Source: Phoronis ovalis
Taxonomy: Eukaryota > Phoronida > Phoronidae
Direction: 5' to 3'
DNA: 13,726 bases
NCBI GenBank assembly: GCA_028565635.1
Contig: JAOXYB010036418.1
Location: 1-13,726 of the forward strand
Shown here: positions 1-8,807 of the stretch, one piece after another
Layout of the letters: each line of letters opens with the position of its first letter
Numbering within the stretch: the stretch's first letter is position 1
Position numbers and translations under genes: made by a program
The notes under the pieces: generated by a model
Told to the model about the DNA's origin: nothing
What the model saw: only the letters and a program-made list of their open reading frames with translations
Database searches by the model: none

Positions 1-130
1 TTCACAAAATTTGGATTACTACCCTAAAATTTCAAAAAATTTGGATTGGGTTTGCTACCACAAGCTAAAATTTTGGAATGGGTTCCGCGGCACATCCCCG
101 TAGTCAAAAAACCTTGAGTACCCCCCGGGC
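1..130. repeat. Degenerate A/T-rich short repeats with C-rich tail, probable transposable-element end
   Basis: The motif aaaatttggatt occurs at about 6-17 and again near 36-47, and a looser copy, aaaattttggaatggg, lies near 67-82. A sharply different segment follows, with ggcacatccccgtag and gagtaccccccggg. I recall similar C-rich tails in repeats of marine invertebrate genomes, but the family is not identified. The left boundary is outside the window. Positions 131-348 are ordinary AT-rich intron or upstream sequence. Confidence 0.45.
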
Positions 131-348
131 TTTCTAGGCAGATGTGTAATAAAAATTATGTCTTATAAATCATGCTACACAAGTTGCTGCCTATAAGATT
201 CCAATGGTTAATTTTGAAAATCTTATCAATCAAATAATTTTTTGGAATTATTCTGGATTATAATACGTTAATAATTAGAAAATTACTACAACTTACTGTT
301 CTTGTATTTATGTTTAATAGTAAACCATTTGGTTGTCTTATCTTCCAG

Positions 349-470
349 CTGCCATTGAGCAAGTCACAGAAAATTTTGATGAGTTAGAAAAAGAAGCAGG
401 AGCCAAAGAGGATGACATTGAGTTTCTTAAAGGCCTCCTAGAAAATACTATCCTCAGCAGTCTAATCAAG
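349..470 (+). CDS. MPP6: Gene 1 coding exon 1 in window: first L27 domain
   Basis: The acceptor is ttatcttccag at 338-348 and the donor gtaatat is at 471. The exon opens with the last two bases of a split codon, so at least one coding exon lies upstream. It encodes 40 residues including [14 protein letters not shown], which aligns with KGIMENPIVKSLAK of human MPP6 (recalled). The run of open frame before 349 (TTG at 333) is intron and is not a start. Confidence 0.9.
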
Positions 471-3400
471 GTAATATCTATTTTCCTGTGCTTCAAAAGC
501 TGCAGCTATCAATTGTCACCTTTTATTGTTGAGGAATCTAGCTGATGAGACTTGATACTGCTGCGTAACACGAGACATGCAGGAACGTCTCCTATTGGGT
601 TCATTTGTAAAAATTTTAGTGTTGCAAATTATCCAGAAACATAAAAAACTGCATGGTTGATAAAGACTGAATATCTAAAAAATGAAAACACACAAGATAA
701 ATAGAGGGGTGCATATTTTATGATGTTATATTTAAACTATTATATTTGTGTCATAGATAGTGATCAGTATTGTCCATAACGCCGCACCTTAACCTTGTTT
801 GGGGACTTCGTTCCGGAGCCAGGTTTGTATGAAGTTATTTACTATAACATGATAAGTCACACCGGCAAACAGTTCATCTTTTATGGTACTTCTTTCAATA
901 TATTTAAATACAGATTGATGACCAGTTGGAAGGCGATGAGAAACCGGAACCAGTGAATAAAGAGAACATTACTCTTGTATTAGACATCTTAAGTGGCCTG
1001 AAGGATCATGAAGAGGATGATGCAGTTGCTGAACTGAATCAGATTCTTGAAGATAAACACTTCAGGGTAAATATCTTCTGCTACAGTTGGTTCACAATAT
1101 CAATTCTCCTTTCAGGGGTTTTTCTGTATGTAGATTTTGGTGCCTAACCATGTATAGATTTCTTACCTAGCCTACAGAACAGTGTTCTCTTTGGCTGACT
1201 TGGTTTCAGAGCGTGGTGGATAGCTAGCCAGCCACTTTGACAACAAATTTTCATTCCATAGAGCTCTTGAAAAAAAGGAGGGATGCAAACAAAAAGCTTA
1301 TTGTAAACATAGCATTTCATGGGGCACAACAAGCACATGAAAGAAAAAAATCTGCTAAACTGTGAATTTGTAGATTAATGTGCTCCATCTAAGAAATTTT
1401 GTGCATGATCAAATCAAGTCTACTTTCACAACATTGTTAATATTATCACAAAACTTGCTTGCTATATTTGTTAGCCTCGTTACTGTATTTTACAATGTAC
1501 AGGGTTTGATAGAAGCACATGATGACATAGCTAATAAACACTATGAAGTTGATTTAGATGCACTTCTGCCTGTTGATGGGGAACCGCCTGCTGTTGGAAA
1601 TGCAGATGCAATCCGGATGGTTGGAATCAGAAAAAGTGCTGATGAACCATTGGTAAGATTGATTTGTATTAGATGTCATTCCCCGATGTTAGGAAAATGG
1701 AGTTCTGCAGTGTTAAACTTTTGCTTATTATTCTATGACAGAATGGATAATGTCTGCAGTTGAAATAGCAAATTCTGTAAAGATCTGTGCAAAACATATA
1801 GGTCATTTGTCGAAGTTTTGAATCGTCTTTTCAGTAAATAAATATAAATATCTAATATTCTAAACTAACAAGGGATAGGTCATGAAGTATTAACACACAT
1901 CTTCAAGTCTTTTGGATACATTGAACGTAACAACATCTCACAAATACAAGCGTTAAGTCTCAAAGGCAGTGTGTTTATAAAAACATATCTTAAAGGTGTG
2001 GTACTCCCCGTTTTTCATGTTGATCATTACCTTTTTAGGGTATCACAGTTACTGTTGAAAATGGTGAGCTTGTTATTGCTAGAATCATGACTGGGAGTAT
2101 GGTAGATAAGCAAGGATTGCTGCATGTTGGTGATATCGTCAAAGAGGTCAATGGTCAAGAGGTTACGACCCCTGAAGGACTGATGGATGTTATTCGTAAA
2201 ACAAGCGGAAGCATTACTCTTAAAGTTATCCCCAGCTATGTTGATCATAGTCCTGGTGCTCCGGTAAGATATAAGAATAAAGTATGCTTAAAAGTAAGTT
2301 TGAAAGGGAATAATTTAAAATCACAAAATATTGTATTGTTACCTTTAATAATCCAACTATGAAGTGGCAAACTTAGAATATCAGATTAATAAATAAAATT
2401 ATCATACATTTCATTCAAACACTTTGTGAAATTTAAAAATATACAAAGTTAACTTCCTTAAAGATTGTCAATAACTAATATCTGAAATTCTAGGAAGGGG
2501 GCTTCACTGTTTTTCTTCTAAAACCTATAATCCGTTACTAATTTATACTTTTAGGTGTACATGAGAGCTCATTTTACCTATGACCCAAAGAAAGATACAT
2601 TAATTCCAAGTAAAGATGGTGGCCTAGCATTCCAAAAAGGTGATATCCTGCAGATAACCAGTAAGGATGATAAAAGCTGGTGGCAGGTACGGAATCATAT
2701 CCTTTAGTTAGCATATCCTTTGTATAAATTTCCAATGTTACTTACATGTTCCTGATTCACTTAACGATTTGTGGTGACCCTGGAATATGTGGATCTTGGA
2801 ATCTGTGTTTTGGAGAACTGATAGATCATATGTTCAGTGAAGGAAATTCATGTCACAGAATGTACAGCAACAGCTAGATTCATGGGTGCATTCATAAAGT
2901 TATCTGCTGGGGAAAATAAAGCTGACCCTGTTTACCAAGTACTAATAGTCCATAAAGGTTCAAGAATATTTACAGTAAGACTCTGACCTGTTAAAGTGAT
3001 AGGAAGCTCCAACTACATAGGTACCAATTTCAAAAAGGTGACACAGTTTATTTATTGACTGAATAATATAGATGAGTTTCAGAGGATTACTATAAAGTAT
3101 GATACCACGAAGTTATAATTCATTCCAATTGATACTAGACATTTCCTATTTAACTAACTTCAAAGAACTATTGGCTTGCAGATTGATTCTTGTTACTGTT
3201 TAATAGGCAAAGAAATACAATACTGATGCTACAGGATTCATTCCGTCTCAGGCTATGGAAGAAAAGAGGAAGGCTATAATACAACCACAAGACGACAAGG
3301 AAAAAAGTTCATGTACGTAGTGACATAGATAAAATGTTGTCATGAGAAACTTGCAGAATACTGACCTCTGCTAAATATCTCCTACCTACTGATACCAGGC

Positions 3401-5862
3401 CATGTGTTATCTACTGACTTTATAGTAAGAAAGATGTTGAATAGAGAAGGCATGATTTGTCTGTCATGTGGCCATTTTGGAATCAAAATACCTAATTTAA
3501 ATTTGCTATTGGGCAATCAATATTCAGCAAATTCATGTGAAGTAAGTTTAAGAAGAAAATAGATAAATGTTGCAGGTGTTATAATTTAAGATCATCTAGC
3601 TATTACTGTAGCAACCAAAGTTCATAATTTCCATATATATGATCACCTATCATTTGTAAATAGGCAGGGGTCCAGGTGTTTTCTGCTGGTGTAAGTGTAT
3701 TTGATATGCTAACCTGTTATTTCAGTGTTGTGTGGTTGGGCAAGAAAAAAGAAGAAGGGATCTTACTCAGTAGCAAAAAGTGGACGTAAGTTTTTAAAAA
3801 GTATTGCTTTAGAATTTGGCATGGACTCTAGATCTTTGAATGCTCTTTTAACGATTGTTTACAGTTTTAACAGTTAAATTGTAGGATTTTAAATGATTTT
3901 GCTAGTGACAAAATCATAAGCATTATAATTTACAAATATGATATTTGGCAAAGAATATAAAGAATGAGGATTTTATTTGTATTTGTGTGTGTGTGTTAAC
4001 ACTCCTATTTGCCCTTTGCAACGTTTTACAGAATATGATCAGCATGAACTTCCAACTTATGAAGAAGTAGCGAGACTTCCAGCAGGGTTTAAACGAAAGG
4101 CCTTAGTTCTCATGGGCGCACAAGGTATTGGTCGAAGAAGTTTGAAAAACAGAATGATTGAAAATGATCCTGACAAATTTGCGGCTATTGTTCCCAGTAA
4201 GTGCTGTATACTATGTGCAACCAGTTTTTATACGGTATTACTCTACTAAAAATTGATCGAAAATTCTATGTAGCAGTGTCTAAAGAGGTAGTTTTGGGAA
4301 TATTTCTATCTGTGTCTGTGATGGGCCAATTTTCTGACAAATGCCGAAATTTAACTAGCAGCATGTCAGCGGATTATATGATACATTTGTCAAATAATAT
4401 TGGAGAAACAAACACTGTGCTACATTTTACAAATCATGTGAAAGGGATTCCTAATACCCATTATTTGCTAAATGCATTCAGGGCTACAAAAATTAATTAG
4501 TGTTGACAAGTTAGTTATAAATATTCCTTTGTATACAGAATAAGTTTTTCATTGTTGGTTGTTGAATATAAGTGACAGTCTCTTTATATGTTTCACTTGT
4601 AGGTACATCCAGACCCCCTAGAGAGGGTGAAGAGGATGGAAAAACATATTTCTTCTGTGACAAGGCAGATATGGAGCGTGATATCAAAGCTGGTAAATTC
4701 TTAGAACATGGCGAATATGGGGGAAATTTCTATGGAACCAAATTAGCCACTGTCAGTGATATTATCAAATCTGACAAAACCTGCGTGCTTGATGTGAACA
4801 CTCAGGTATGTATGTGTCATATGTGTTCATTTACCTAAAATACGATTTGGTTCCATGTTGACGAATCAGTTCTGATGGAAGGGCAAGTAATGTAGTGCTG
4901 TGTGATCAACTATAAAAACTTAACAATTAGTCGATTCTGATAGCACTGAATAAATGATGTTATGATGATGCAAAGAAAATTAAACTCATTCATTCTGTAT
5001 TTTACTAACTTTCACAGAGACTGTAATTCTCATGTACTGTGTTCCTGTTGTGGAAGAGTATATTAAGCTTTTGCTATCAAGCTACAACCCAGCTTCTGCT
5101 TTTTAGTATTAACACTGAATATTGTGTACTGTAATGTTAAGAGAATTTCATTGTTTTTGTAAGTTTCATTTTAGCAATATGAAGTAACTTTTCTCATTTT
5201 GTTAATAAAAAATTGAAGTAAGATCATGGAGATAAAAAATATATGTATATCTGTATAATGCAAAAAGCATTTTGCTATATTTCAAGAGTAAATATTTGGA
5301 TTATTACTGTGATTGACTATGTTTCTTTTCTACAGGCTATGAAACAGCTAAGAACTGGAGAATTTATGCCTTATATTGTCTTCATTGGAGCACCAAATGT
5401 CGACTCATTAAGAAAAATGCACATAGAAGGAAAAAATAAAGGAGCGGTCACACAAGATAAATTAGTATGTGATTCGATTCATTGTAACTGATGCAGATGT
5501 TAAATGATGTGAAATACTTCACATGAAAACTTTTCTACTTTTTTTGGTTTAAAATTAGTTTTAATTTTATGCTACTTATATGCTACTTCAGTAAAAATAA
5601 ATTCTCTGTTGTGCATAATGGCATTATCTGTCTCGGCAACGCCAAACTCAAAATACTGTAACTGTACTCTACTCATCTTTCACAGGACCGTGATTTCCAG
5701 CATCTCTATGAGGAGAGTGCCAAAATGGAGAGGACATATGGACATTACTTTGATGCAACCATTGTGAACTCAGATTTTGATAGGACATACCAGGAATTGA
5801 AAACACTGGCCAGTCACTTAGGGCAAGATCCTACTTGGGTTCCAGTCAGTTGGGTACTATGA
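349..5862 (+). CDS. MPP6: MAGUK p55 scaffold, MPP2/MPP6 (PALS2/Varicose) type, N-terminus cut by window
   Basis: The gene has eleven coding exons: 349-470, 914-1066, 1503-1652, 2039-2263, 2555-2686, 3207-3312, 3726-3785, 4032-4196, 4603-4805, 5336-5464 and 5686-5862. All introns are GT-AG, and the phases join without a break into 539 complete codons plus one split first codon. Order by residue counted from 351: paired L27 domains (1-105), PDZ (about 128-207), SH3 (217-283), Lys-rich HOOK (284-320), guanylate-kinase-like domain (335-539). The end, WVPVSWVL, matches the MPP2/MPP6 ending except for the last residue. Length matches human MPP6 (about 540), so only a few N-terminal residues are missing. 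Family knowledge: these proteins are cytoplasmic scaffolds that bind LIN7 or related L27 partners, membrane-protein tails and band 4.1 proteins at lateral membranes and junctions. The GUK domain is not an enzyme: its P-loop reads GAQGIGRRS with Arg in place of Lys. The choice between MPP2 and MPP6 cannot be made here; an invertebrate gene may be ancestral to both. Confidence 0.94.
471..913 (+). other. Gene 1 intron, no gene seen
   Basis: This GT-AG phase 0 intron separates the two L27 exons. It is AT-rich except for a short CpG-containing patch at 778-826. No conserved open frame, RNA gene or repeat was recognised. Confidence 0.85.
914..1066 (+). CDS. MPP6: Gene 1 exon 2: end of L27-N and start of L27-C
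   Basis: The exon is 51 codons, phase 0 at both ends. The acceptor is taaatacag at 905-913 and the donor gtaaat is at 1067. The acidic, helix-rich peptide starts [13 protein letters not shown] and ends [12 protein letters not shown], matching the family's ELVGILKEPHFQ at the second L27 domain. A donor one base earlier (after 1065) would break the phase with the next exon. Confidence 0.9.
1067..1502 (+). other. Gene 1 intron, no gene seen
   Basis: This GT-AG phase 0 intron contains an open frame on the reverse strand at 1144-1338, without recognisable protein features. The 3' end carries a T-rich tract (about 1466-1492) before the acceptor. Confidence 0.85.
1503..1652 (+). CDS. MPP6: Gene 1 exon 3: end of L27-C, linker, start of PDZ
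   Basis: The exon is 50 codons, phase 0 at both ends. The acceptor is tgtacag at 1496-1502 and the donor gtaaga is at 1653. [15 protein letters not shown] completes the second L27 helix bundle. A Pro-rich linker follows, then [16 protein letters not shown], the first PDZ strand. The exon stops exactly before the Gly of the carboxylate-binding loop. Confidence 0.92.
1653..2038 (+). other. Gene 1 intron, no gene seen
   Basis: This phase 0 intron interrupts the PDZ domain directly before its Gly-Ile-Thr loop. Nothing beyond splice signals was recognised. Confidence 0.85.
2039..2263 (+). CDS. MPP6: Gene 1 exon 4: PDZ domain core
   Basis: The exon is 75 codons, phase 0 at both ends. The acceptor is acctttttag at 2029-2038 and the donor gtaagat is at 2264. 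With the previous exon it forms the loop PLGIT, the PDZ peptide-binding loop. It continues with [17 protein letters not shown] and ITLKVIPSY, strongly diagnostic of the p55 MAGUK PDZ. The length is divisible by three, so skipping it would delete the PDZ in frame. Confidence 0.95.
2555..2686 (+). CDS. MPP6: Gene 1 exon 5: first two thirds of SH3
   Basis: The exon is 44 codons, phase 0 at both ends. The acceptor is atacttttag at 2545-2554 and the donor gtacgg is at 2687. It contains [15 protein letters not shown], which replaces the usual ALYDY, then GDILQI and SWWQ, as in MPP2/6 (NWWQ). The exon ends right after the double Trp. Confidence 0.94.
2687..3206 (+). other. Gene 1 intron inside SH3, no gene seen
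   Basis: At 520 bp this phase 0 intron is one of the two longest in the gene. No coding frame, RNA gene or repeat was recognised. Confidence 0.85.
3207..3312 (+). CDS. MPP6: Gene 1 exon 6: end of SH3 and start of HOOK
   Basis: The exon has 35 codons plus one base. The acceptor is gtttaatag at 3198-3206 and the donor gtacgt is at 3313. [14 protein letters not shown] matches GLIPSQFLEEKRKA of MPP6. It is followed by a charged, low-complexity stretch ([10 protein letters not shown]) typical of the variable start of the HOOK region. Confidence 0.92.
3313..3725 (+). other. Gene 1 intron before HOOK exon, no gene seen
   Basis: This phase 1 GT-AG intron has the donor gtacgt, a weaker match than most here. 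No other feature was recognised. Confidence 0.82.
3726..3785 (+). CDS. MPP6: Gene 1 exon 7: small HOOK exon with KKKK
   Basis: This 60-bp exon is phase 1 at both ends. The acceptor is gttatttcag at 3716-3725 and the donor gtaagt is at 3786. It encodes [12 protein letters not shown], aligning with LCGSLSGKKKKR of MPP2. The basic HOOK motif is the band 4.1 (FERM protein) contact in this family. It is small enough for a gene finder to miss, and it can be skipped in frame. Confidence 0.9.
3984..3996. repeat. Short TG microsatellite
   Basis: About six TG units lie in the intron between the HOOK exon and the first GUK exon, ending 35 bp before the acceptor. UG-rich tracts near acceptors can bind CELF-type splicing factors; that role here is only a possibility. 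Confidence 0.7.
4032..4196 (+). CDS. MPP6: Gene 1 exon 8: start of guanylate-kinase-like domain
   Basis: The acceptor is cgttttacag at 4022-4031 and the donor gtaagt is at 4197. The exon opens [16 protein letters not shown] (family: FDRHEIQIYEEVAKMP) and carries [17 protein letters not shown], the degenerate P-loop in which Arg replaces the catalytic Lys. It ends in the middle of the Ser codon before TSRPPR. Confidence 0.95.
4197..4602 (+). other. Gene 1 intron with a chance open frame
   Basis: This phase 1 GT-AG intron holds an open frame of about 99 codons at 4201-4500, but its translation shows no family signature. It is most likely chance. Confidence 0.82.
4603..4805 (+). CDS. MPP6: Gene 1 exon 9: GMP-binding-like part of GUK
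   Basis: The acceptor is tcacttgtag at 4593-4602 and the donor gtatgt is at 4806. It encodes [12 protein letters not shown] (Arg-rich phosphopeptide-binding loop of MAGUK GUK domains), [18 protein letters not shown] and CVLDVN, collinear with MPP6. Confidence 0.95.
4806..5335 (+). other. Gene 1 intron, longest, no gene seen
   Basis: This 530-bp phase 0 GT-AG intron lies within the GUK domain. It is T-rich towards the acceptor. Nothing else was recognised. Confidence 0.85.
5336..5464 (+). CDS. MPP6: Gene 1 exon 10: GUK domain, central strand and lid
   Basis: The exon is 43 codons, phase 0 at both ends. The acceptor is ttctacag at 5328-5335 and the donor gtatgt is at 5465. It encodes [19 protein letters not shown] (family: LKVLRTSEFMPYVVFIAAP), followed by a charged, variable stretch to VTQDKL. 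Confidence 0.95.
5686..5862 (+). CDS. MPP6: Gene 1 exon 11: end of GUK and stop
   Basis: The acceptor is atctttcacag at 5675-5685. The 58 codons include [17 protein letters not shown] and end [10 protein letters not shown], then TGA at 5860-5862. The near-invariant WVP-SWV ending confirms the frame and the native end. The last residue is Leu where the vertebrate paralogs have Tyr. Confidence 0.96.
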   Translation, partial: DRDFQHLYEESAKMERTYGHYFDATIVNSDFDRTYQELKTLASHLGQDPTWVPVSWVL

Positions 5863-6395
5863 ACATTTCTTGTTTTATTTTTAAGAATCCTGCTATATTT
5901 TCTTGTCATTTACAGATAAATTTTTTTTATGTCATCAGTGAAATAAATTATAACATTAAGTTATAATGCATAGCAACATGTACCCAATTGATCCCAGAAT
6001 TAACATATTATGAATGTTCGATCATACAGCGCATGTTTCATTCATAATGCAGATTAAGAGGGTTCCTTCTGCTATTCTACATTTTGCAAACAAATAGGTT
6101 ATTTTGTATATGTTCGTTCCTCATAATGTTATTCATAGTACACACTGGAGTGAACATGTGGAAAGATGTGTGATAATTGTAGCCTGTAAGGGTTTGTAAC
6201 TGGAGGACATTATCAATCATGCTACTATTAAGCACAAGCTCAAATGTTCTTGTTTGAGTCTTGAGCCGTTTCCTTCTAGTGACTATGAATAATATTATGA
6301 AGAATGATGTTCATCAGTGGAGTTTTCAGTTAGCAGGAAATCGGAATGCTGCTTCCTCTGCTAAATAACACTAGCTACCAGAAATTTGCTGGTTC

Positions 6396-6401
6396 AATAA
6401 A
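6396..6401 (+). terminator. MPP6: Alternative proximal poly(A) signal AATAAA
   Basis: A canonical hexamer 534 bp past the stop codon, followed by a T-rich stretch near 6412-6422. It is a plausible short 3' UTR end. AATAAA at 5942-5947, 80 bp past the stop, is another option. Confidence 0.35.
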
Positions 6402-6880
6402 ACGACATGCTTACTGTTTTTATAATAAGACCACCATGGCATGTGAATGGTATAAGATTGTACGGACATCAAAAGGTGGCAGTGACTTGTTGATTTATGC
6501 TGCCACCATTGCTACTTCTGTATAGTGAATTTTTAAAATTACTGTTACTACCATATGATAATTATTATCTCTAATTATGAAAGTGGCAATAGTGCTGTAT
6601 TGTAAGATATTACATAATTTACTGGCCTCGTAGTGAGTTGTAGTATGCAGTTGTAATGGTTGTTATATTATTACAGCTTTTATTGAAATTTATCTTTTCT
6701 GTCCTGTTGTACATTATTCTTAGTTTTACCCTCTAGTAACTTAGAACCTCCCAACAGCTGCAACTTGACAGCAAAGTTACATATTGATCCTAGTGGTAAA
6801 TCATTGTCTCTTGTATCTTTACCCCTGGAGGTACTTTTGCATGCCATTGTTTTAACGTTTATTTACATGTTTTTGTTGTT

Positions 6881-6886
6881 TTACAG
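6881..6886 (+). promoter_or_regulatory. Strong acceptor-like site in the gene 1 3' UTR
   Basis: The site has a branch-like tttaac at 6850-6855, a long T-rich tract and ttacag at 6881-6886, a better acceptor than several used in this gene. Possible donors upstream are gtact at 5854, gtaaga at 6602 and gtgagt at 6633. It may mark a 3' UTR intron or an alternative last exon. Confidence 0.35.
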
Positions 6887-7783
6887 GCTACTAACTTGAA
6901 TGCTCAAATGTGAACTGCATCATTCCATAGTCGTAGCAAATAGACAGTCACTGTGGCGACACCTGGCTAAGAATATTATAACTAACACCAGTGCTGGAAA
7001 TAATCGCATCATGCAGCTTCAACCAAATTAGAATATAGTTGATGAATGCATGGATAGGTCTTGTTGCATGATGTTGCTCACTTCTGGCTCATTTTAGTTA
7101 TTTTACACTATTATTAAAGCATTTTAACTCTTTAATTTGTCAGCCCAATGACAAGTCTTCAATGGTTTAGAATAGTTCATGCACATGGAGAGGATTTTCG
7201 AAAGGCTACCTGAGTCATGCTGGTCCATGGGTAGCTTCTATGGTATATTTTTAGGCTTTAAATAATGTATTCCTGTATCTGAGCACTCTTCTATTTCGCA
7301 TCTTGAGTATGGTCTGTAGTATTGGCGACTTGCCAGATTTATTGTTTAGGTGAATTATTACAGAGGTTGAACAAAACATTAACTTCTGGGACATTAGTTT
7401 AGATGTGACACACAGTTAACTTGACTTTGGTTATAGGTCGGGCTCTTTCATGTACCAGTAGCTGAGTTCAATGATTATATTAATGCGGCCTTAAGGAAAT
7501 GAAAATGGAGTTGTGATAACTTGGCAGGCTCTCTGATATGTAGGTACAACTACACATATAGAGTGCATGCGATCGGTAATGAGGGACGTGGATTAATCTA
7601 ATATTTGGTGCTTTTGGTATATTTACAAACCTAGCAAATAATGGGCTTAAAAGTTAACAAAATGTGAAATTTTAACTTTTTTACCTTGTAAGAATATTGT
7701 AATACAGCATATTAAATGTTGGGAAATAATGAAGACAAGGTGTGTAAACATTTCTTAAAACTTGTGGTGTTTGAATTTGTGAG

Positions 7784-7789
7784 AATAAA
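7784..7789 (+). terminator. MPP6: Poly(A) signal AATAAA of gene 1
   Basis: A canonical hexamer followed by T-rich sequence, with no further gene on this strand before the convergent neighbour. It is the most distal candidate; proximal alternatives exist, so actual use is unproven. Confidence 0.55.
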
Positions 7790-7938
7790 TATTGCTTGGA
7801 CATTTTAGTAAAAAATTTGTTATTTAATTATTCAATTTAATTAATATTGCCGATGTTTGATCTGTTTGTTAGAATCCCACCGCAGGAGACCATAATGCAT
7901 GACTCAATTAAGAAACTCTAAATAAGTTCCGGATAACA

Positions 7939-7944
7939 TTTATT
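7939..7944 (-). terminator. Poly(A) signal AATAAA of gene 2
   Basis: TTTATT on the + strand reads AATAAA on the minus strand, 864 bp past the gene 2 stop. A variant ATTAAA at 8607-8602 is a nearer candidate that would leave a 3' UTR of only about 220 bp. Confidence 0.45.
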
Positions 7945-8154
7945 TACTACTCGAAAGAATCATAAGTTTCAACTCCAAGCGGTTGAAATATGTCATCATC
8001 TTTCGCTGCAAAAATCAACATGAAAGGAGGACTGTTGCTAACATTTTTCACAAATCTTACAGTAATCCATACTACTAATTCAAGTTACAACTGACAAAAC
8101 ATGAAAGTCAATGAGGGTTAGGATTTCAAATCTACGCAGACAAAGCGGCGTGTC

Positions 8155-8169
8155 GTTATCCTAGGTAAC
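8155..8169. promoter_or_regulatory. Near-palindrome, X-box-like
   Basis: The sequence gttatcctaggtaac becomes a perfect 14-bp palindrome when one T is removed. The right half GGTAAC matches an RFX half-site. It sits in a locally CpG-richer patch. Function is not shown; a chance match is quite possible. Confidence 0.2.
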
Positions 8170-8807
8170 GTTATACTTAATATATCTCGTGCTTTTAGAT
8201 CTCGCCATTTGAAACTTCATGCACATGCAGTGTCAGTTTCAACGGTGTTAAGAAGCCACGGAATAAAACCTAATAATTAAGCACTTAGTTCAACCAATAA
8301 AACGTCATAACAGTGGGATCGGTCCAAAATGGTGATACTGAGAACACAACCTGAATGACATACATTATACGATAAAAATTATACGTTTAAAAAAAAACTG
8401 CTTAAAAATTAATCTCGCAAAGCTGCTTCGATGCAATTAAAGGGAAGCAGTAAGAAACATAATAGGAAAATCAAAAATTAACAAAAAAACATCCAGATTA
8501 TTAAAACATCATATAAAACAAAATGGTTGATTCTGAGAACATCATGCTCATCACGGAGACCAGCTCAGCAAATGATTCAGTCCTCAGAAATTGTCTTAGC
8601 ATTTAATAATATAAACAATACAGTTTCCTCTCGTTTTCGCTAGATAAGACTTGCGGACGGAGGTGAATGACAATATATTCACAAATTATCACTAGCACGT
8701 TATTTGTTGTCGAAACTTCTAAAATAAATATATGGGAAAGGTAAGAAGACAGAAAAAGAACAGTATGTTCTTTTTTACAGGTATGCGTATATCTGGTGTC
8801 TGGAATC

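Larger units (their letters stand above)
5863..7810 (+). other. MPP6: Probable 3' UTR of gene 1
   Basis: The region lies between the stop codon and the best poly(A) signal. No conserved open frame was seen on either strand. Earlier signals AATAAA at 5942-5947 and 6396-6401 and ATTAAA at 7113-7118 could give shorter 3' ends. An acceptor-like site at 6881-6886 suggests part of it may be spliced. The end is estimated from the signal at 7784-7789. Confidence 0.6.
7920..8807 (-). other. Probable 3' UTR of gene 2
   Basis: The region lies between the gene 2 stop and its distal poly(A) signal. A minus-strand open frame at 8603-8851 is a shadow that overlaps the last coding exon in another frame. The stretch includes a near-palindrome at 8155-8169 and a CCAAT plus ACGTCA pair at 8294-8307, so part of it could be regulatory DNA if the proximal poly(A) site is used. 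Confidence 0.5.

Noticed and set aside
333-545. Open frame starting TTG at 333 as a small protein
   Set aside because: It is exon 1 of the MAGUK gene with intron sequence on both sides. The real coding part is 349-470, bounded by clear splice sites.
1144-1338. Minus-strand 64-codon open frame in the gene 1 intron
   Set aside because: There are no features of a real protein, and it lies in intron sequence of a well-supported gene.
4201-4500. 99-codon open frame in the gene 1 intron
   Set aside because: It shows no recognisable motif and sits within a GT-AG intron whose removal restores the GUK domain perfectly. Its size is within chance for this region.
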